DNA from: Isobaculum melis
Lineage (GTDB): Bacteria; Bacillota; Bacilli; Lactobacillales; Carnobacteriaceae
DNA length: 64,000 nt
Assembly: GCF_900111355.1 (NCBI RefSeq)
Contig: NZ_FOHA01000002.1
Span: 248,001-312,000, forward strand
Direction of reading: 5' to 3'
Below the pieces are notes generated by a model. The model did no database searches and had not been told where the DNA came from. It saw nothing but the letters and a program-made list of their open reading frames with translations. The translations under genes were made by a program, and so were the position numbers. Positions 1 to 8,520 of this stretch are shown in pieces. How positions within the stretch are numbered: the first letter of the stretch is position 1; every line of letters starts with the position of its first letter.

Positions 1-694
1 CATGTGTGTTACGGCAAACATCTAAAATACGTTCATATTCATCTCCTGAAAGTGAAGGAATCGCAATAATAATTTGCTTTACTTCCTCTGATTCAACTAA
101 TGCTGGAATATCGTCTATTCGACCTAACACACTTACACCAAATAGTTGTAGATGTAATTTTCCAGGATTATCATCAACAATCCCAACTGGATCAATTTCT
201 AAATAAGGATTACTTTTTATTCTCTTAATCAGCATTCCGCCACCATCACCAGCGCCAATAATTAGCGTTCTAATTTTATGGTAATTCGGATCTCCAAGAG
301 ATTTATTCATTTTATAATCATGTCTAAATCTTAATACAAAACGACTTGTCATAATCACAGCGACAACTAATAGCCATGACACAAATATCATTCGAATACT
401 AAACACTTGACCAAAAGCTAACATACAAATCATTGTTAGGACGATGGATAAGGTTTCGACTTGAACAATAGATAATAATTCACCAATTCCTGCATAAGAC
501 CACATTTTGTAGTAGGACTTAAAAATGTTTGATAAAACAAAATGAAATACTATAAATAGTACAGTTATCACAATGATTGATGTATCTGTAACTGTAATAA
601 ACGGATTCAGCAATGTATTAGCAATCATGCAAGAGATGACAATTAAAAAGGCATCCATTAAACTCCATAAAATTTTTCTCTTTGTCATATTCAC
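1..694 (-). CDS. CapD/PglF-type nucleoside-diphosphate-sugar dehydratase, 5' part
   Basis: The C-terminal part lies beyond the left edge. Reading the minus strand gives about 231 residues: four hydrophobic helices in roughly the first 115 residues, then a CoA/NAD-binding-like domain with the GAGDGG nucleotide loop followed by VGIVDDNPGK, the hallmark N-terminal half of membrane UDP-N-acetylglucosamine 4,6-dehydratases (CapD, WbpM, PglF, EpsC). Members of this family make modified amino sugars for capsule, exopolysaccharide or glycoproteins at the inner face of the membrane. The GTG start at 694 is preferred because GGGAG lies nine bases upstream; an in-frame ATG follows at 688. The catalytic half cannot be checked. 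Probably the first gene of a surface polysaccharide locus running leftward out of the window. Confidence 0.85.
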   Translation of the reverse strand, partial: MNMTKRKILWSLMDAFLIVISCMIANTLLNPFITVTDTSIIVITVLFIVFHFVLSNIFKSYYKMWSYAGIGELLSIVQVETLSIVLTMICMLAFGQVFSIRMIFVSWLLVVAVIMTSRFVLRFRHDYKMNKSLGDPNYHKIRTLIIGAGDGGGMLIKRIKSNPYLEIDPVGIVDDNPGKLHLQLFGVSVLGRIDDIPALVESEEVKQIIIAIPSLSGDEYERILDVCRNTH

Positions 695-750
695 GAGTAA
701 ACACTCCCTGTTATATCAATAAAATTAAACTAAAAAAATCAGACAGAAAT

Positions 751-759
751 ATTATAACA
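751..759 (-). promoter_or_regulatory. Putative extended -10 promoter of CapD-like gene
   Basis: On the minus strand the sequence reads TGTTATAAT, a perfect TGnTATAAT extended -10 element, about 50 bases before the GTG start. I see no good -35 hexamer, which extended -10 promoters do not need. Confidence 0.45.
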
Positions 760-933
760 TATTTCAAAGCAGAATAGCGTCTTTGAGGCAGAAATTTAAT
801 ATTTTTACACTAAGAATCACTAAAAATGATGCTTGACCATTCAGTCTTTATTCAACGACTACTCTCTTTACGTTTTTATGCTTACTTTCTTTCTATTGCA
901 TCCTCATTGATCATAATCAGTTTTTATCCGTTC

Positions 934-979
934 AAAAAAAAGGATGAAACAAAACTAATAAAATAGTTTTATTTCATCC
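934..979 (-). terminator. Intrinsic terminator of cyclophilin gene
   Basis: On the minus strand GGATGAAA pairs with TTTCATCC, with a further AAAACTA/TAGTTTT pairing inside, followed by a run of eight T. It lies 20 bases after the cyclophilin stop. Confidence 0.8.
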
Positions 980-998
980 CTAGCTTTAATTTAGCCTC

Positions 999-1589
999 TT
1001 ATTTAGCAATTTCAACTTCTTCAATTACCACATCATAAACTGGCTTATCATTTGGTCCACGTTTAACAGACTCAATTTCTTTCACAACATTCATGCCTTC
1101 AACTACTTGACCGAAAACGCTATGACGGAAATCTAACCAAGGTGTACCACCTTTTTCACGATAAGCTTCAATCATTTCTTGAGGATAACCTGCACCTTCA
1201 AGCTGACTTAACATATTTTCAGGCACTGTTTCATTTGAAACAATAAAGAACTGACTGCCATTTGTATTTGGTCCAGCATTAGCCATTGATAAGGCGCCAT
1301 TTAAGTTAAAGGCTTCTCTTGAAAATTCATCTTCAAATTCGCTGCCCCAAATGCTTTCGCCACCCATACCTGTTCCAGTTGGATCGCCACCTTGAATCAT
1401 AAAATCAGGAATTACACGATGAAAAATAATGCCGTTGTAATAGCCTTTTTCGGCTAAACCGATAAAGTTTTCAACTGATTTTGGTGCTTGTTCTGGGAAT
1501 AATTTAATTTTAATATCGCCCATATTGGTTTTTAATGTCGCAACTGGATGGCCAGCTGTTTCATTTGATAATTGTGGAAATTGAGACAT
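999..1589 (-). CDS. Cyclophilin-type peptidyl-prolyl cis-trans isomerase
   Basis: A 196-residue cytoplasmic PPIase of the PpiB type that catalyses proline isomerisation during protein folding. Family hallmarks are seen in order: [19 protein letters not shown] near residue 25, [19 protein letters not shown] near residue 56, and GSQFFI near residue 110. There is no signal peptide or lipobox, unlike the extracellular PrsA or lipoprotein cyclophilins. The length suits the single-domain bacterial forms plus a short N-terminal extension. AAAGGAGG stands eight bases before the ATG. Monocistronic, with its own terminator. Confidence 0.95.
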   Translation of the reverse strand: MSQFPQLSNETAGHPVATLKTNMGDIKIKLFPEQAPKSVENFIGLAEKGYYNGIIFHRVIPDFMIQGGDPTGTGMGGESIWGSEFEDEFSREAFNLNGALSMANAGPNTNGSQFFIVSNETVPENMLSQLEGAGYPQEMIEAYREKGGTPWLDFRHSVFGQVVEGMNVVKEIESVKRGPNDKPVYDVVIEEVEIAK

Positions 1590-1783
1590 GTAGATGTCCT
1601 CCTTTAGTTAAATTCATTCTTCTTTACTATCATACCCAAATCTCTTAAAAAATTCCATCATTTTCCTAGGATTTACTTTGAAAACTAAAATCGCATACTC
1701 ATTTTGTCTTTATTTTTTTCATTCCACTTTTGTTCATGTTATGATAAAGATAAGCGTATTTCCAGGAAAAACGAGGTGAGTAG

Positions 1784-2287
1784 ATGAGTCTTTTAAATAA
1801 TTTTTCATTAGTTTCTGCATTTTTTGCTATGACTTTTTCACAGTTGATAAAAATTCCTATTTCGATTATTTTTCGTAAAAAAGTGAATTGGTCACTGATT
1901 ACTTCAACTGGTGGGATGCCTAGCTCTCATTCAGCTAGTGTTAGCGCCTTAATCACTGCTTTAATTTTACAAAATGGTTTTGCTTCTCCCTATGTTGCGA
2001 TTGCTGGAACTTTTGGGGTCATTGTGATGTTTGATGCAATGGGTGTTAGAAGAGCTAGTGGTGAGCAAGGAATTGTCTTAAATCATCTGATTGAGGACTT
2101 TCAAGCTCTTGCCGAAAGCGTAAAAGGGATTGCCACTACCAAACAAAAGCGGCAGAAAAAAATGCATTTGAAGGAAATGCTTGGTCATAAGCCATTAGAG
2201 GTTGTTTGCGGTGCTCTTTTAGGAATCGGAATTGCCTTTTTAACTCAGTGGCTATTTCTTCATTTTGGTCTTTTTCCACCTCTTTAG
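1784..2287 (+). CDS. Divergent PAP2-family membrane protein (YuiD-like)
   Basis: A 167-residue integral membrane protein of the DUF212/YuiD family, distantly related to type 2 phosphatidic acid phosphatases. The conserved GGMPSSHSAS stretch (about residues 43-52) corresponds to the PAP2 SGH/PSSH motif and includes the His that acts as nucleophile in true PAP2 enzymes. Further family marks are VMFDAMGVRRASGEQ near residue 85 and HKPLEVVCGALLGI near the C-terminus. Four to five hydrophobic segments are visible. Substrate is unknown; a lipid phosphate phosphatase role is only inference. GAGGTGAG precedes the ATG. Confidence 0.88.
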   Translation: MSLLNNFSLVSAFFAMTFSQLIKIPISIIFRKKVNWSLITSTGGMPSSHSASVSALITALILQNGFASPYVAIAGTFGVIVMFDAMGVRRASGEQGIVLNHLIEDFQALAESVKGIATTKQKRQKKMHLKEMLGHKPLEVVCGALLGIGIAFLTQWLFLHFGLFPPL

Positions 2288-2352
2288 AAAAAGTTAAGGA
2301 CTATTTTAACATTTCTTTCGTGTTTTTCTAAGAATCTATGTTATATTAAGTG

Positions 2353-2369
2353 TTGATAATCATTATCAA
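2353..2369. promoter_or_regulatory. Fur box upstream of ferredoxin-NADP reductase gene
   Basis: TTGATAAT-C-ATTATCAA is a perfect palindrome containing the exact 7-1-7 Fur consensus of Bacillus (TGATAATnATTATCA). It lies 57 bases before the TTG start of the reductase and just downstream of a TATATT hexamer at 2342-2347 that may be the -10. Iron-dependent repression is inferred from the match; no other gene lies downstream in the transcript. Confidence 0.85.
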
Positions 2370-2426
2370 TTACCTATTTTCATCTTGGAAAATAAACCAG
2401 CAAGAACCTGTTTGGAGGAAAAAACA

Positions 2427-3425
2427 TTGACGAACATACCTGAAATGTATGATATCACCATTATCGGCGGTGGTCCTATTGGCCTATTTGCAGCATTTTA
2501 TGGTGGTATGAGACATGCAAAAGTTAAAATTATTGAAAGCTTACCACAATTAGGTGGTCAACTTTCTACATTATATCCAGATAAAAAAATCTATGACATT
2601 GCAGGCTTTCCTGAAATCACAGCACAAGACTTAGTGACTAACTTGGAAGCCCAAATGGCTCGTTTTGATACAACTGTTTGTTTAGAGGAAGAAGTCCTAG
2701 AAATCGATAAAAATGATGAGGGTACCTTTGAATTGCGAACCAATCAAGCGACTCATTTTTCTAAAGCGATTATTGTAACTGCTGGAAATGGCGCTTTTCA
2801 ACCGAGACGATTAGATTTGCCTAAAGCGACACTTTATGAAAAAGAAAACTTACATTATTTTGTTAATGATTTAGAACGTTTTAGAGATCATAAAGTTGCA
2901 ATTTGTGGTGGTGGAGATTCTGCTGTTGATTGGGCACTGATGCTAGAGCCTATTGCAAAAGAAGTGACCTTAATTCATCGTCGCAATGATTTTAGAGCAC
3001 ATGAGCATAGTGTCCATTTACTACACAACTCAAAAGTAGCGGTTAAAACCCCTTTTGTGCCAACTGAATTAATCGGAAATGAACAAAAAGTCAATAAAAT
3101 TGAATTAAAACAAGTTCGTGGAGATGAAAAAGTTGAACTTGAAGTAGATGATTTTGTCGTTAATCATGGTTTTGTTTCAGCACTTGGTCCCATTAAAAAT
3201 TGGGGATTAGCACTTGAAAAAAATGCAATTGTTGTGAATAGTAAAATGGAAACGAGTATACCTGGTATTTATGCTGCTGGAGATATTTGTACGTATGATG
3301 GAAAAATTGATCTAATTGTTTCTGGTTTTGGGGAAGCACCTACTGCGATTAATCATGCCATGCATTATATTCACCCTGAAACACGAGTACAACCAATGCA
3401 TAGCACAAGTATGTTTGGTTCATAA
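2427..3425 (+). CDS. Ferredoxin/flavodoxin-NADP reductase, TrxR-like (YumC type)
   Basis: Flavoprotein of 332 residues that passes electrons between NADPH and ferredoxin or flavodoxin. The FAD loop [10 protein letters not shown] lies near residue 14 and the NADPH loop [10 protein letters not shown] near residue 160; there is no CxxC, separating it from thioredoxin reductase. The C-terminus has GIYAAGDI and the extra tail typical of YumC. The TTG at 2427 is chosen because TTTGGAGG sits eight bases upstream and the N-terminus then matches YumC; an in-frame TTG at 2385 has no ribosome site. A Fur box upstream implies derepression under iron limitation, when flavodoxin usually replaces ferredoxin. 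Confidence 0.92.
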   Translation: MTNIPEMYDITIIGGGPIGLFAAFYGGMRHAKVKIIESLPQLGGQLSTLYPDKKIYDIAGFPEITAQDLVTNLEAQMARFDTTVCLEEEVLEIDKNDEGTFELRTNQATHFSKAIIVTAGNGAFQPRRLDLPKATLYEKENLHYFVNDLERFRDHKVAICGGGDSAVDWALMLEPIAKEVTLIHRRNDFRAHEHSVHLLHNSKVAVKTPFVPTELIGNEQKVNKIELKQVRGDEKVELEVDDFVVNHGFVSALGPIKNWGLALEKNAIVVNSKMETSIPGIYAAGDICTYDGKIDLIVSGFGEAPTAINHAMHYIHPETRVQPMHSTSMFGS

Positions 3426-3428
3426 GCA

Positions 3429-3467
3429 AAAGCCAACAAAAGTTTCGAACTTTTGTTGGCTTTTTTA
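3429..3467 (+). terminator. Intrinsic terminator after reductase gene
   Basis: AGCCAACAAAAGTT pairs with AACTTTTGTTGGCT around a CG loop, followed by T6. It can also act for the facing yuzB-like gene, though the T run is shorter on that strand. Confidence 0.88.
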
Positions 3468-3474
3468 TGTGTTC

Positions 3475-3711
3475 TTACAAGTAATCTTCTTCTTCAAGAT
3501 AGCGATAAATTTTGGTTAGCAAATCTTGCGCCGATTCCCCATGAATCACTTCTCCTTCTGCAATCGCAAACAAGCTAGCTGCACAAGTTGTACATTCAGA
3601 AAGGCAATTATTGACGACAACATCCACTAGGCCATCTTTTTCCAGTTGTGCAATTACTTCTTCTCCGCCATTTATCACATTGTTAACACAAAATTCTACC
3701 ATTGGTAACAT
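3475..3711 (-). CDS. YuzB-family (DUF1450) small protein
   Basis: A 78-residue protein of the DUF1450/YuzB family, found next to or near yumC in many Firmicutes. It keeps the family pattern MVEFCVNN at the start, then NNCLSECTTCAASLFA near residue 35, with three closely spaced cysteines (CxxxCxxC), and an acidic C-terminus. Those cysteines suggest metal, Fe-S or thiol chemistry, but no function is established that I know of. The ATG at 3711 is chosen over the GTG at 3720 because AGAGAGG stands eight bases upstream of the ATG. Confidence 0.88.
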   Translation of the reverse strand: MLPMVEFCVNNVINGGEEVIAQLEKDGLVDVVVNNCLSECTTCAASLFAIAEGEVIHGESAQDLLTKIYRYLEEEDYL

Positions 3712-3893
3712 TGCGTGCACCTCTCTATTTCTTCATTAAATCTGTTTTAGTATATCATGTTTTCTGTTATTTTTAGAGCAAAGTGACTTTAAGGACAGAT
3801 AGGCTATGTAAAAAACTAGATTTATTCGCACGAAAAGCTAAAACACGTTATTTAGTAGAAATCGTGTATAATAGTAAGTGAGGTGATAAAATT

Positions 3894-4400
3894 ATGGTAA
3901 AAAAAGCAGAGGTCTTACATCAAAAAGCATTAGATTTATTAGCTGAAAGAAAGGTTCCATTAGAAAAAATTGCTGATTTAGTGATGTTTCTGCAAGAAAA
4001 ATATATTGAGGATTTATCCTTTGAATTATGTATGGAAAGCGTGCATAGTGTCCTTGAAAAACGCGAGGTTCAAAATGCTGTGATTACAGGGATTCAATTA
4101 GATATTTTAGCAGAACAAAAAGCCTTATTACAGCCCCTACAAGATATTTTAATTGAAGATGAAGGCTTATATGGTATTGATGAAATTATGGCCTTATCGA
4201 TTGTGAATGTTTATGGTTCCATTGGTTTTACCAATTATGGTTATATTGATAAAGTAAAACCAGGTATTTTAGAGGAATTAAATACGCATCAAGACGGTGT
4301 TTGTAATACGTTTCTAGACGATATTGTCGGGGCAATCGCTGCAGCTGCTGCTAGTCGAATTGCTCATGCACATCCTGATAAAAGTGATATTACAAAATAA
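3894..4400 (+). CDS. Phosphatidylglycerophosphatase A-like protein (YutG/PgpA family)
   Basis: A 168-residue PgpA-family protein. In this family the reaction is dephosphorylation of phosphatidylglycerol phosphate, but the short soluble-looking Gram-positive YutG form lacks the membrane helices of Escherichia coli PgpA, so its true substrate is open. The conserved core is GIDEIMALSIVNVYGSIGFTNYGYIDK near residues 104-130, then DDIVGAIAAAAASRIAH near the C-terminus; Asp and Glu residues in these motifs are likely metal ligands. GAGGTGAT precedes the ATG at 7 bases. A TATAAT lies at 3867-3872, but the -35 is poor. Confidence 0.85.
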   Translation: MVKKAEVLHQKALDLLAERKVPLEKIADLVMFLQEKYIEDLSFELCMESVHSVLEKREVQNAVITGIQLDILAEQKALLQPLQDILIEDEGLYGIDEIMALSIVNVYGSIGFTNYGYIDKVKPGILEELNTHQDGVCNTFLDDIVGAIAAAAASRIAHAHPDKSDITK

Positions 4401-4438
4401 AAAAACAAGCTAAGAAATTAAAATTCTTAGCTTGTTTT
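4401..4438. terminator. Bidirectional terminator between convergent genes
   Basis: AAAACAAGCTAAGAA pairs perfectly with TTCTTAGCTTGTTTT across a seven-base loop. It has A-rich and T-rich flanks for use on both strands and contains the stop codon of the facing DUF1461 gene. Confidence 0.88.
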
Positions 4439-5056
4439 CATTTTTTTCTTGGCTAAAAAATATCCAATGATAAATTGTGCTTCCATTAAGACAAATGCCA
4501 AAATGAAGCAATGCATGAAAAAGCCTTCTGGTAAAGCATTAATGATTGGATCTGTGTAAGCATCGAACATCCAAGCATCATTATTAAAGAAGATTTCATG
4601 GAATTTCACAAAAACAATCTCAAACATACTACTAATTAAAATTAATAACACAACTGGTACCACAATTGCAATTTGAAAAGGTCTAACTAAGCGCCAACTG
4701 CTCTTGGTTTGATAAATTCCTTTGATGAAGAAGAAACTCCCAATCCCAGAAACAATCAAAATAAAATGATTTAATAAAAATAAATTTTTCACTTCTGCAA
4801 AATGAAATAACCCTTGCGCTGAACTTGGAAAGTCAGGCATTGCGAGCTGATTTTGCCAAGGAAAGTTTAAATAAGACATCAAAACATCATAATTTTTAGT
4901 GAGCACTTCTTTACTCATTCCTGTTAACTCTTCAATTTGAAAATGCCCAATATCAAATAGATAAAGTGGTTTAGCAATAATCACAATTGCGATAGAGAAG
5001 GTAATGATGAAGAAAAAGAGCCCTATCATCCCTAAAATAAATGTGTATTTTTTCAT
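4427..5056 (-). CDS. DUF1461 / TIGR01906-family integral membrane protein
   Basis: A 209-residue membrane protein with about four helices: one at residues 8-30, one near 90-112, one near 128-150 and one near 180-200. The long extracytoplasmic segment after helix 1 carries the family signature around a LSKEVLxxNYxxLMxYL-like region (here MSKEVLTKNYDVLMSYLNF). Function is unknown across the family. It lies three bases after the HAD phosphatase gene and is almost certainly cotranscribed with it, an arrangement seen in many Lactobacillales. Confidence 0.85.
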   Translation of the reverse strand: MKKYTFILGMIGLFFFIITFSIAIVIIAKPLYLFDIGHFQIEELTGMSKEVLTKNYDVLMSYLNFPWQNQLAMPDFPSSAQGLFHFAEVKNLFLLNHFILIVSGIGSFFFIKGIYQTKSSWRLVRPFQIAIVVPVVLLILISSMFEIVFVKFHEIFFNNDAWMFDAYTDPIINALPEGFFMHCFILAFVLMEAQFIIGYFLAKKKMKTS

Positions 5057-5059
5057 TGT

Positions 5060-5827
5060 TTAAAGTTCCCAATCATCCAAGCTAGCTACTTGATGTGTTG
5101 GCATTTTTTCTTTTTGTGCTAAATCTTCTGGGCTTGTAAATCCAGAAAAAACAAGTAAGGTATCAATTTGATTGTTAATCCCCGCCATGATATCTGTCTC
5201 ATAGTTATCCCCTACCATCACAACTTCTTCTTTGGTTAAACCAATTACTTTTAAGGCTTCTTCCATAATAATGGCTTCTGGCTTTCCAATAAAGGTTGGC
5301 TCAGTTTGAGTAGCAGCTTGCACCATTGCTGCAATGGCACCCGCACCAGGTATTAAGCCTCTTTCACTTGGCATATTGGTATCTTTGTTTGTGCCAATAA
5401 ATTTTGCACCTTTTTGAATCGCTAATACGGCTTTGGTGATTTCTTCATAGGTTGCTTGACGATCCAATCCAACAACCACATACGCTGGATTTTCTTCCTC
5501 AATTGTATAGCCTGCTTCAGTAAATTGTGCACGTAAGCCTGCTTCCCCTATTACATAGACCGTTTTACCTAAATTTAATTTATTTAAATAAGCAATTGTT
5601 GCAATTGATCCTGTGTAAATCAAAGATGAATCAACATGAATATCAAAGTTTGTACTTAAATTTTCCGCCACTGCTCCAGGAGCCTTGGTGGTATTGTTTG
5701 TTACAAATAAAAAGGGTAGCTGCTTTTCTTGCAAACGTTTAATAAAACGTGCTGCTGCTGGAATTTTCTTTGTTCCTAAATACATTGTTCCGTCTAAATC
5801 AATTAAATAGCCTTTATAAGTCATCAT
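5060..5827 (-). CDS. HAD-IIA phosphatase, NagD/YutF-like (TIGR01457)
   Basis: A 255-residue cytoplasmic HAD phosphatase. Motif I DLDGTMYLG (catalytic Asp pair near residues 10-12), motif II TNNTT near 43, motif III Lys in GKPEAI near 176, and motif IV VGDNYETDI near 202 are all present; the insert between motifs II and III is the C2A cap of the NagD branch. Relatives act on p-nitrophenyl phosphate, nucleotides or sugar phosphates, so the substrate cannot be fixed. Start codons ATGATG overlap; GGGGAG is six bases before the first. Part of a leftward cluster YunD-YutD-NagD-DUF1461. Confidence 0.9.
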   Translation of the reverse strand: MMTYKGYLIDLDGTMYLGTKKIPAAARFIKRLQEKQLPFLFVTNNTTKAPGAVAENLSTNFDIHVDSSLIYTGSIATIAYLNKLNLGKTVYVIGEAGLRAQFTEAGYTIEEENPAYVVVGLDRQATYEEITKAVLAIQKGAKFIGTNKDTNMPSERGLIPGAGAIAAMVQAATQTEPTFIGKPEAIIMEEALKVIGLTKEEVVMVGDNYETDIMAGINNQIDTLLVFSGFTSPEDLAQKEKMPTHQVASLDDWEL

Positions 5828-5839
5828 CCATTGCTCCCC

Positions 5840-6487
5840 TTATTCCTCTTCAGATTTACTAATTTTAAAATGTCTTTTTGTTTTTTGCACAGGTGTTTTT
5901 TCTTTTTTTTCAGCTACTGGTGTCTTTGTAGCTTTTTTCTTAACGGTAAAATTATTTTTTTTCTTTGGTGCTTTTTTGACTTCACTTTTTTTCTGTTCTG
6001 CTGCTATTGGTTTGTTTTTATCTTTTGAATAGCGTGGCTTTTTGCTACGAGTTGGTCGCTCTTTTTTGCCACCAATCCGTTTTAGCACAAAATAAGCACA
6101 ACCAAAATTACAATATTCATAAATATAATCTTCTAATGTGCCGATTCGCTGTTCTAATGGCGCTTTTTTATTTTTATCCTCATAAAAGCCTTTCAAGCGT
6201 AATTGTTCAAATCCCCAATCCGCTACAATATAATCATATTTCCCTAAAATATCACTAAAACGCTCGCCTAGCTTTTCTTTATCAAACGCCTCACGATAGT
6301 CTTTCACAATTTCATATTCTCTTTCATCAATTACCAAATGAGTAGCATCTAACATTTTAACGCGACTTTCTTCTTCAACTGTCACTTCCGCTACTTCTGC
6401 TGCTGCATCAATAGCTGTCGTGTTTTGTTTTTCTTCTATAGTAAGAACCGCTTCTACTGGTTCTATTTGTTTCTCTTCATTTGTCAT
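5840..6487 (-). CDS. YutD-family protein with long Lys-rich tail
   Basis: The YutD/DUF1027 core spans about residues 45-145 (IDEREYEIVKDYREAFD, then YDYIVADWGFEQLRLKGFY and YIYEYCNFGCAYFVLKR). It is framed by an acidic, Glu/Val/Ala-rich N-terminal stretch of about 45 residues and a C-terminal tail of about 70 residues rich in Lys, Pro and Thr. Bacillus YutD is much shorter. The family has no firm function; the basic tail suggests nucleic acid or ribosome contact, which is inference. The ATG at 6487 follows GGCGGTGA closely; an ATG at 6508 lacks a site and overlaps a TATAAT. Confidence 0.85.
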   Translation of the reverse strand: MTNEEKQIEPVEAVLTIEEKQNTTAIDAAAEVAEVTVEEESRVKMLDATHLVIDEREYEIVKDYREAFDKEKLGERFSDILGKYDYIVADWGFEQLRLKGFYEDKNKKAPLEQRIGTLEDYIYEYCNFGCAYFVLKRIGGKKERPTRSKKPRYSKDKNKPIAAEQKKSEVKKAPKKKNNFTVKKKATKTPVAEKKEKTPVQKTKRHFKISKSEEE

Positions 6488-6523
6488 TTTTTCACCGCCT
6501 ACATTCATTATTATACTGATTTT

Positions 6524-7891
6524 TTAGTCAATTGGATAGTTCTTTCTAAGGTACATCCCATAAATATCTCTAAAAAAGTAAGGAAATAGCACTTCCGTTT
6601 TTCCACAAATTTCAATTGTTGGGAAAAAGGGTAGATAAATATAATGATCAACTGTTGAAAAGGTATATTCTTTCTTAAAATCTAGTGGCTTTCCTTGCCA
6701 ATAAACCGTTTTTGTTGCTGCTTCATAGCTGATACCATCATAACATATTTCACCAAAGACTTTGCCTCTAAATCCCATTCCTTTAACCGGAAATTGTCTT
6801 AAATAGTGTCGATTCTTTTCCATTTCTCGGATCATTCGATCAATATTTGCACCTGTTAAGGTCACACGAGTTGGACGCATTGGATGCGGTAATAATTCAT
6901 GGAGCTCTTTTCTTGTGACGATTCCTGCTGATAAGGGTCTAAGAAAAAGGCCTGCACTTAAAATGGCCACTTCTGTTTTTGTGTAAGCTTTCATTGCTTT
7001 TAAGCCTAGCTTGACGAGTGCTGATTCTCCTGACCAATGTAAAGGATAGTCTGTCTGCAAATTGGCTACTTTTTGACTGCTTAGTAATTGCTCACCTTGT
7101 AGTTGATAGTGATTGATTTGTTCATTTTCAGCCTCTCTTGCAGGTAATAAGGCAACCTCCTGTACAACGGCTGTTTTTTTAATGATTTGATGTGCTTCAA
7201 TTGAGAGGGTAATTTCTCCAATATATTGACCAAACTTTCCGGCTGCAGCAAGTAAGGTCTGATTGACCCAAAAGCCTTCTGGTAATAAGTGATGGGTATG
7301 TGCACCAAGAATCACGGCGATTTCTGGATAGGCTTTGGCAATTCTTTGGTCTTCTCTAAAACCAAGGTGTGATAATAACAAAATAGTATCTACTTGTGGT
7401 GTTAATTCAGCTATCAAGGCTGGTAAAACTTCATCTGGTAATAAGACATCCCAGCCATTTGGGCCATAGGTTTCTGGAAAAGAAGCTGTTAGGGCACAAA
7501 TGCCTATTCTAAAGCCTGATTCTGTGATGAGGATATCATAAGGCTTTACCCAGTTTGGCATCCTCCCAGTATCATGATCATAGAGATTGGACAGAATCAC
7601 ATCAAATTGTGCCTCTTGATAGAGCTGATTTAATTCTATTTTGCTATTGCCAATTCCTTCATTATTTCCAATGGTTACGGCTTGATAAGGGACTTCATTT
7701 AGTGCTGCTATGTTCGCTTGGCCAGCAGTTGCTTCAGATAATGGATGCACACGATCCATCGCATCTCCAATATCAAATATATAGGCTTGTTTCTGCTGTG
7801 CTGCTTGTTCATTGAGATAATGTGAAATTCGAGGCCAGTTTTCAAAATGTGAATGTAAATCATTGGTATGATAAATCGTGATGGTTTCCAT
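6524..7891 (-). CDS. Metallophosphatase/5'-nucleotidase family protein (YunD-like)
   Basis: A 455-residue two-domain nucleotidase relative. The N-terminal calcineurin-like metal site is complete: YHTNDLHSHF (residues 7-16), FDIGDAMD near 40, GNNEG near 75, LSHLGFREDQ near 175 and GAHTHH near 198. The C-terminal 5'-nucleotidase domain follows (residues about 270-440). No signal peptide or membrane segment is seen, so unlike secreted UshA-type enzymes it should be cytoplasmic, as in YunD. It lies upstream of yutD and is probably the first gene of that transcript. GGAGAGG precedes the ATG. Confidence 0.88.
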   Translation of the reverse strand: METITIYHTNDLHSHFENWPRISHYLNEQAAQQKQAYIFDIGDAMDRVHPLSEATAGQANIAALNEVPYQAVTIGNNEGIGNSKIELNQLYQEAQFDVILSNLYDHDTGRMPNWVKPYDILITESGFRIGICALTASFPETYGPNGWDVLLPDEVLPALIAELTPQVDTILLLSHLGFREDQRIAKAYPEIAVILGAHTHHLLPEGFWVNQTLLAAAGKFGQYIGEITLSIEAHQIIKKTAVVQEVALLPAREAENEQINHYQLQGEQLLSSQKVANLQTDYPLHWSGESALVKLGLKAMKAYTKTEVAILSAGLFLRPLSAGIVTRKELHELLPHPMRPTRVTLTGANIDRMIREMEKNRHYLRQFPVKGMGFRGKVFGEICYDGISYEAATKTVYWQGKPLDFKKEYTFSTVDHYIYLPFFPTIEICGKTEVLFPYFFRDIYGMYLRKNYPID

Positions 7892-8009
7892 TTTGATTCC
7901 TCTCCTTCTCTCACATTGTCATAAGATTATTTTAACACAAAGTAGGACTTTTACCATCTGTCCTTGCTGAATTTCTGGTACAATAAAGAAAAATGAATGG
8001 AGGCAACTG

Positions 8010-8474
8010 ATGATTATCAACAGTCCAACTGGAAAAATTGAATTAAAAGAAGATGCAACCGGCATCACACAGCTTGCTTTTACCTTAGATGAAAGTCTAC
8101 CTGAAACAGCACCAGATGGTCCATTTACAAAAATGCTAGCTGAACAGTTAAAGGCTTATTTTAAGCAACAAAGAAAAGATTTCACTGTTCCGCTTTCGAT
8201 TCATATTGGGACACCCTTTCAGCAAAAGGTTTGGCAAGCTTTGTTGGAGATTCCTTATGGAGAAACACGTTCTTATGCTGAGATTGCTGAAGCTGCAGGT
8301 AGTCCAAAAGCGGTTCGAGCGATTGGACAAGCTAATAAAAAAAATCCAATTGCAATTGTCATTCCTTGTCATCGGGTAATTGGTATAAATGGGAAGCTAA
8401 CAGGTTATATGGGAAATTCAAGCGAGGGAATACAGAAGAAAAGTTGGTTGTTGGCATTAGAGCAACAGGCTTAA
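8010..8474 (+). CDS. ogt: Methylated-DNA-protein cysteine methyltransferase
   Basis: A 154-residue suicide repair protein that moves methyl groups from O6-methylguanine (and O4-methylthymine) to its own cysteine. The active site IPCHRVIG lies near residues 118-125; upstream are the GTPFQQKVWQALLEIPYGETRSYAEIA region and the DNA-binding helix with KAVRAIGQANKKNP, the Arg finger motif. The N-terminal domain is short and lacks Ada zinc cysteines. GGAGG precedes the ATG. A single gene between two opposing units; no sign of Ada-type control. Confidence 0.95.
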   Translation: MIINSPTGKIELKEDATGITQLAFTLDESLPETAPDGPFTKMLAEQLKAYFKQQRKDFTVPLSIHIGTPFQQKVWQALLEIPYGETRSYAEIAEAAGSPKAVRAIGQANKKNPIAIVIPCHRVIGINGKLTGYMGNSSEGIQKKSWLLALEQQA

Positions 8475-8481
8475 GATAGAA

Positions 8482-8518
8482 AAAAACAGTAAAAAGATCG
8501 TATCTTTTTACTGTTTTT
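8482..8518. terminator. Bidirectional terminator between ogt and exporter operon
   Basis: AAAAACAGTAAAAAGAT pairs with ATCTTTTTACTGTTTTT around a three-base loop; the A and T flanks suit termination on both strands. Confidence 0.88.
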
Positions 8519-8520
8519 AT

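Larger units (their letters stand above)
695..998. other. Intergenic region upstream of the CapD-like gene
   Basis: No coding sequence is supported here. It holds the putative promoter of the leftward CapD-like gene (extended -10 near 751-759) and, at its right end, the terminator of the cyclophilin gene (934-979). The roughly 170 bases between them are AT-rich with no feature I recognise. Confidence 0.6.
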
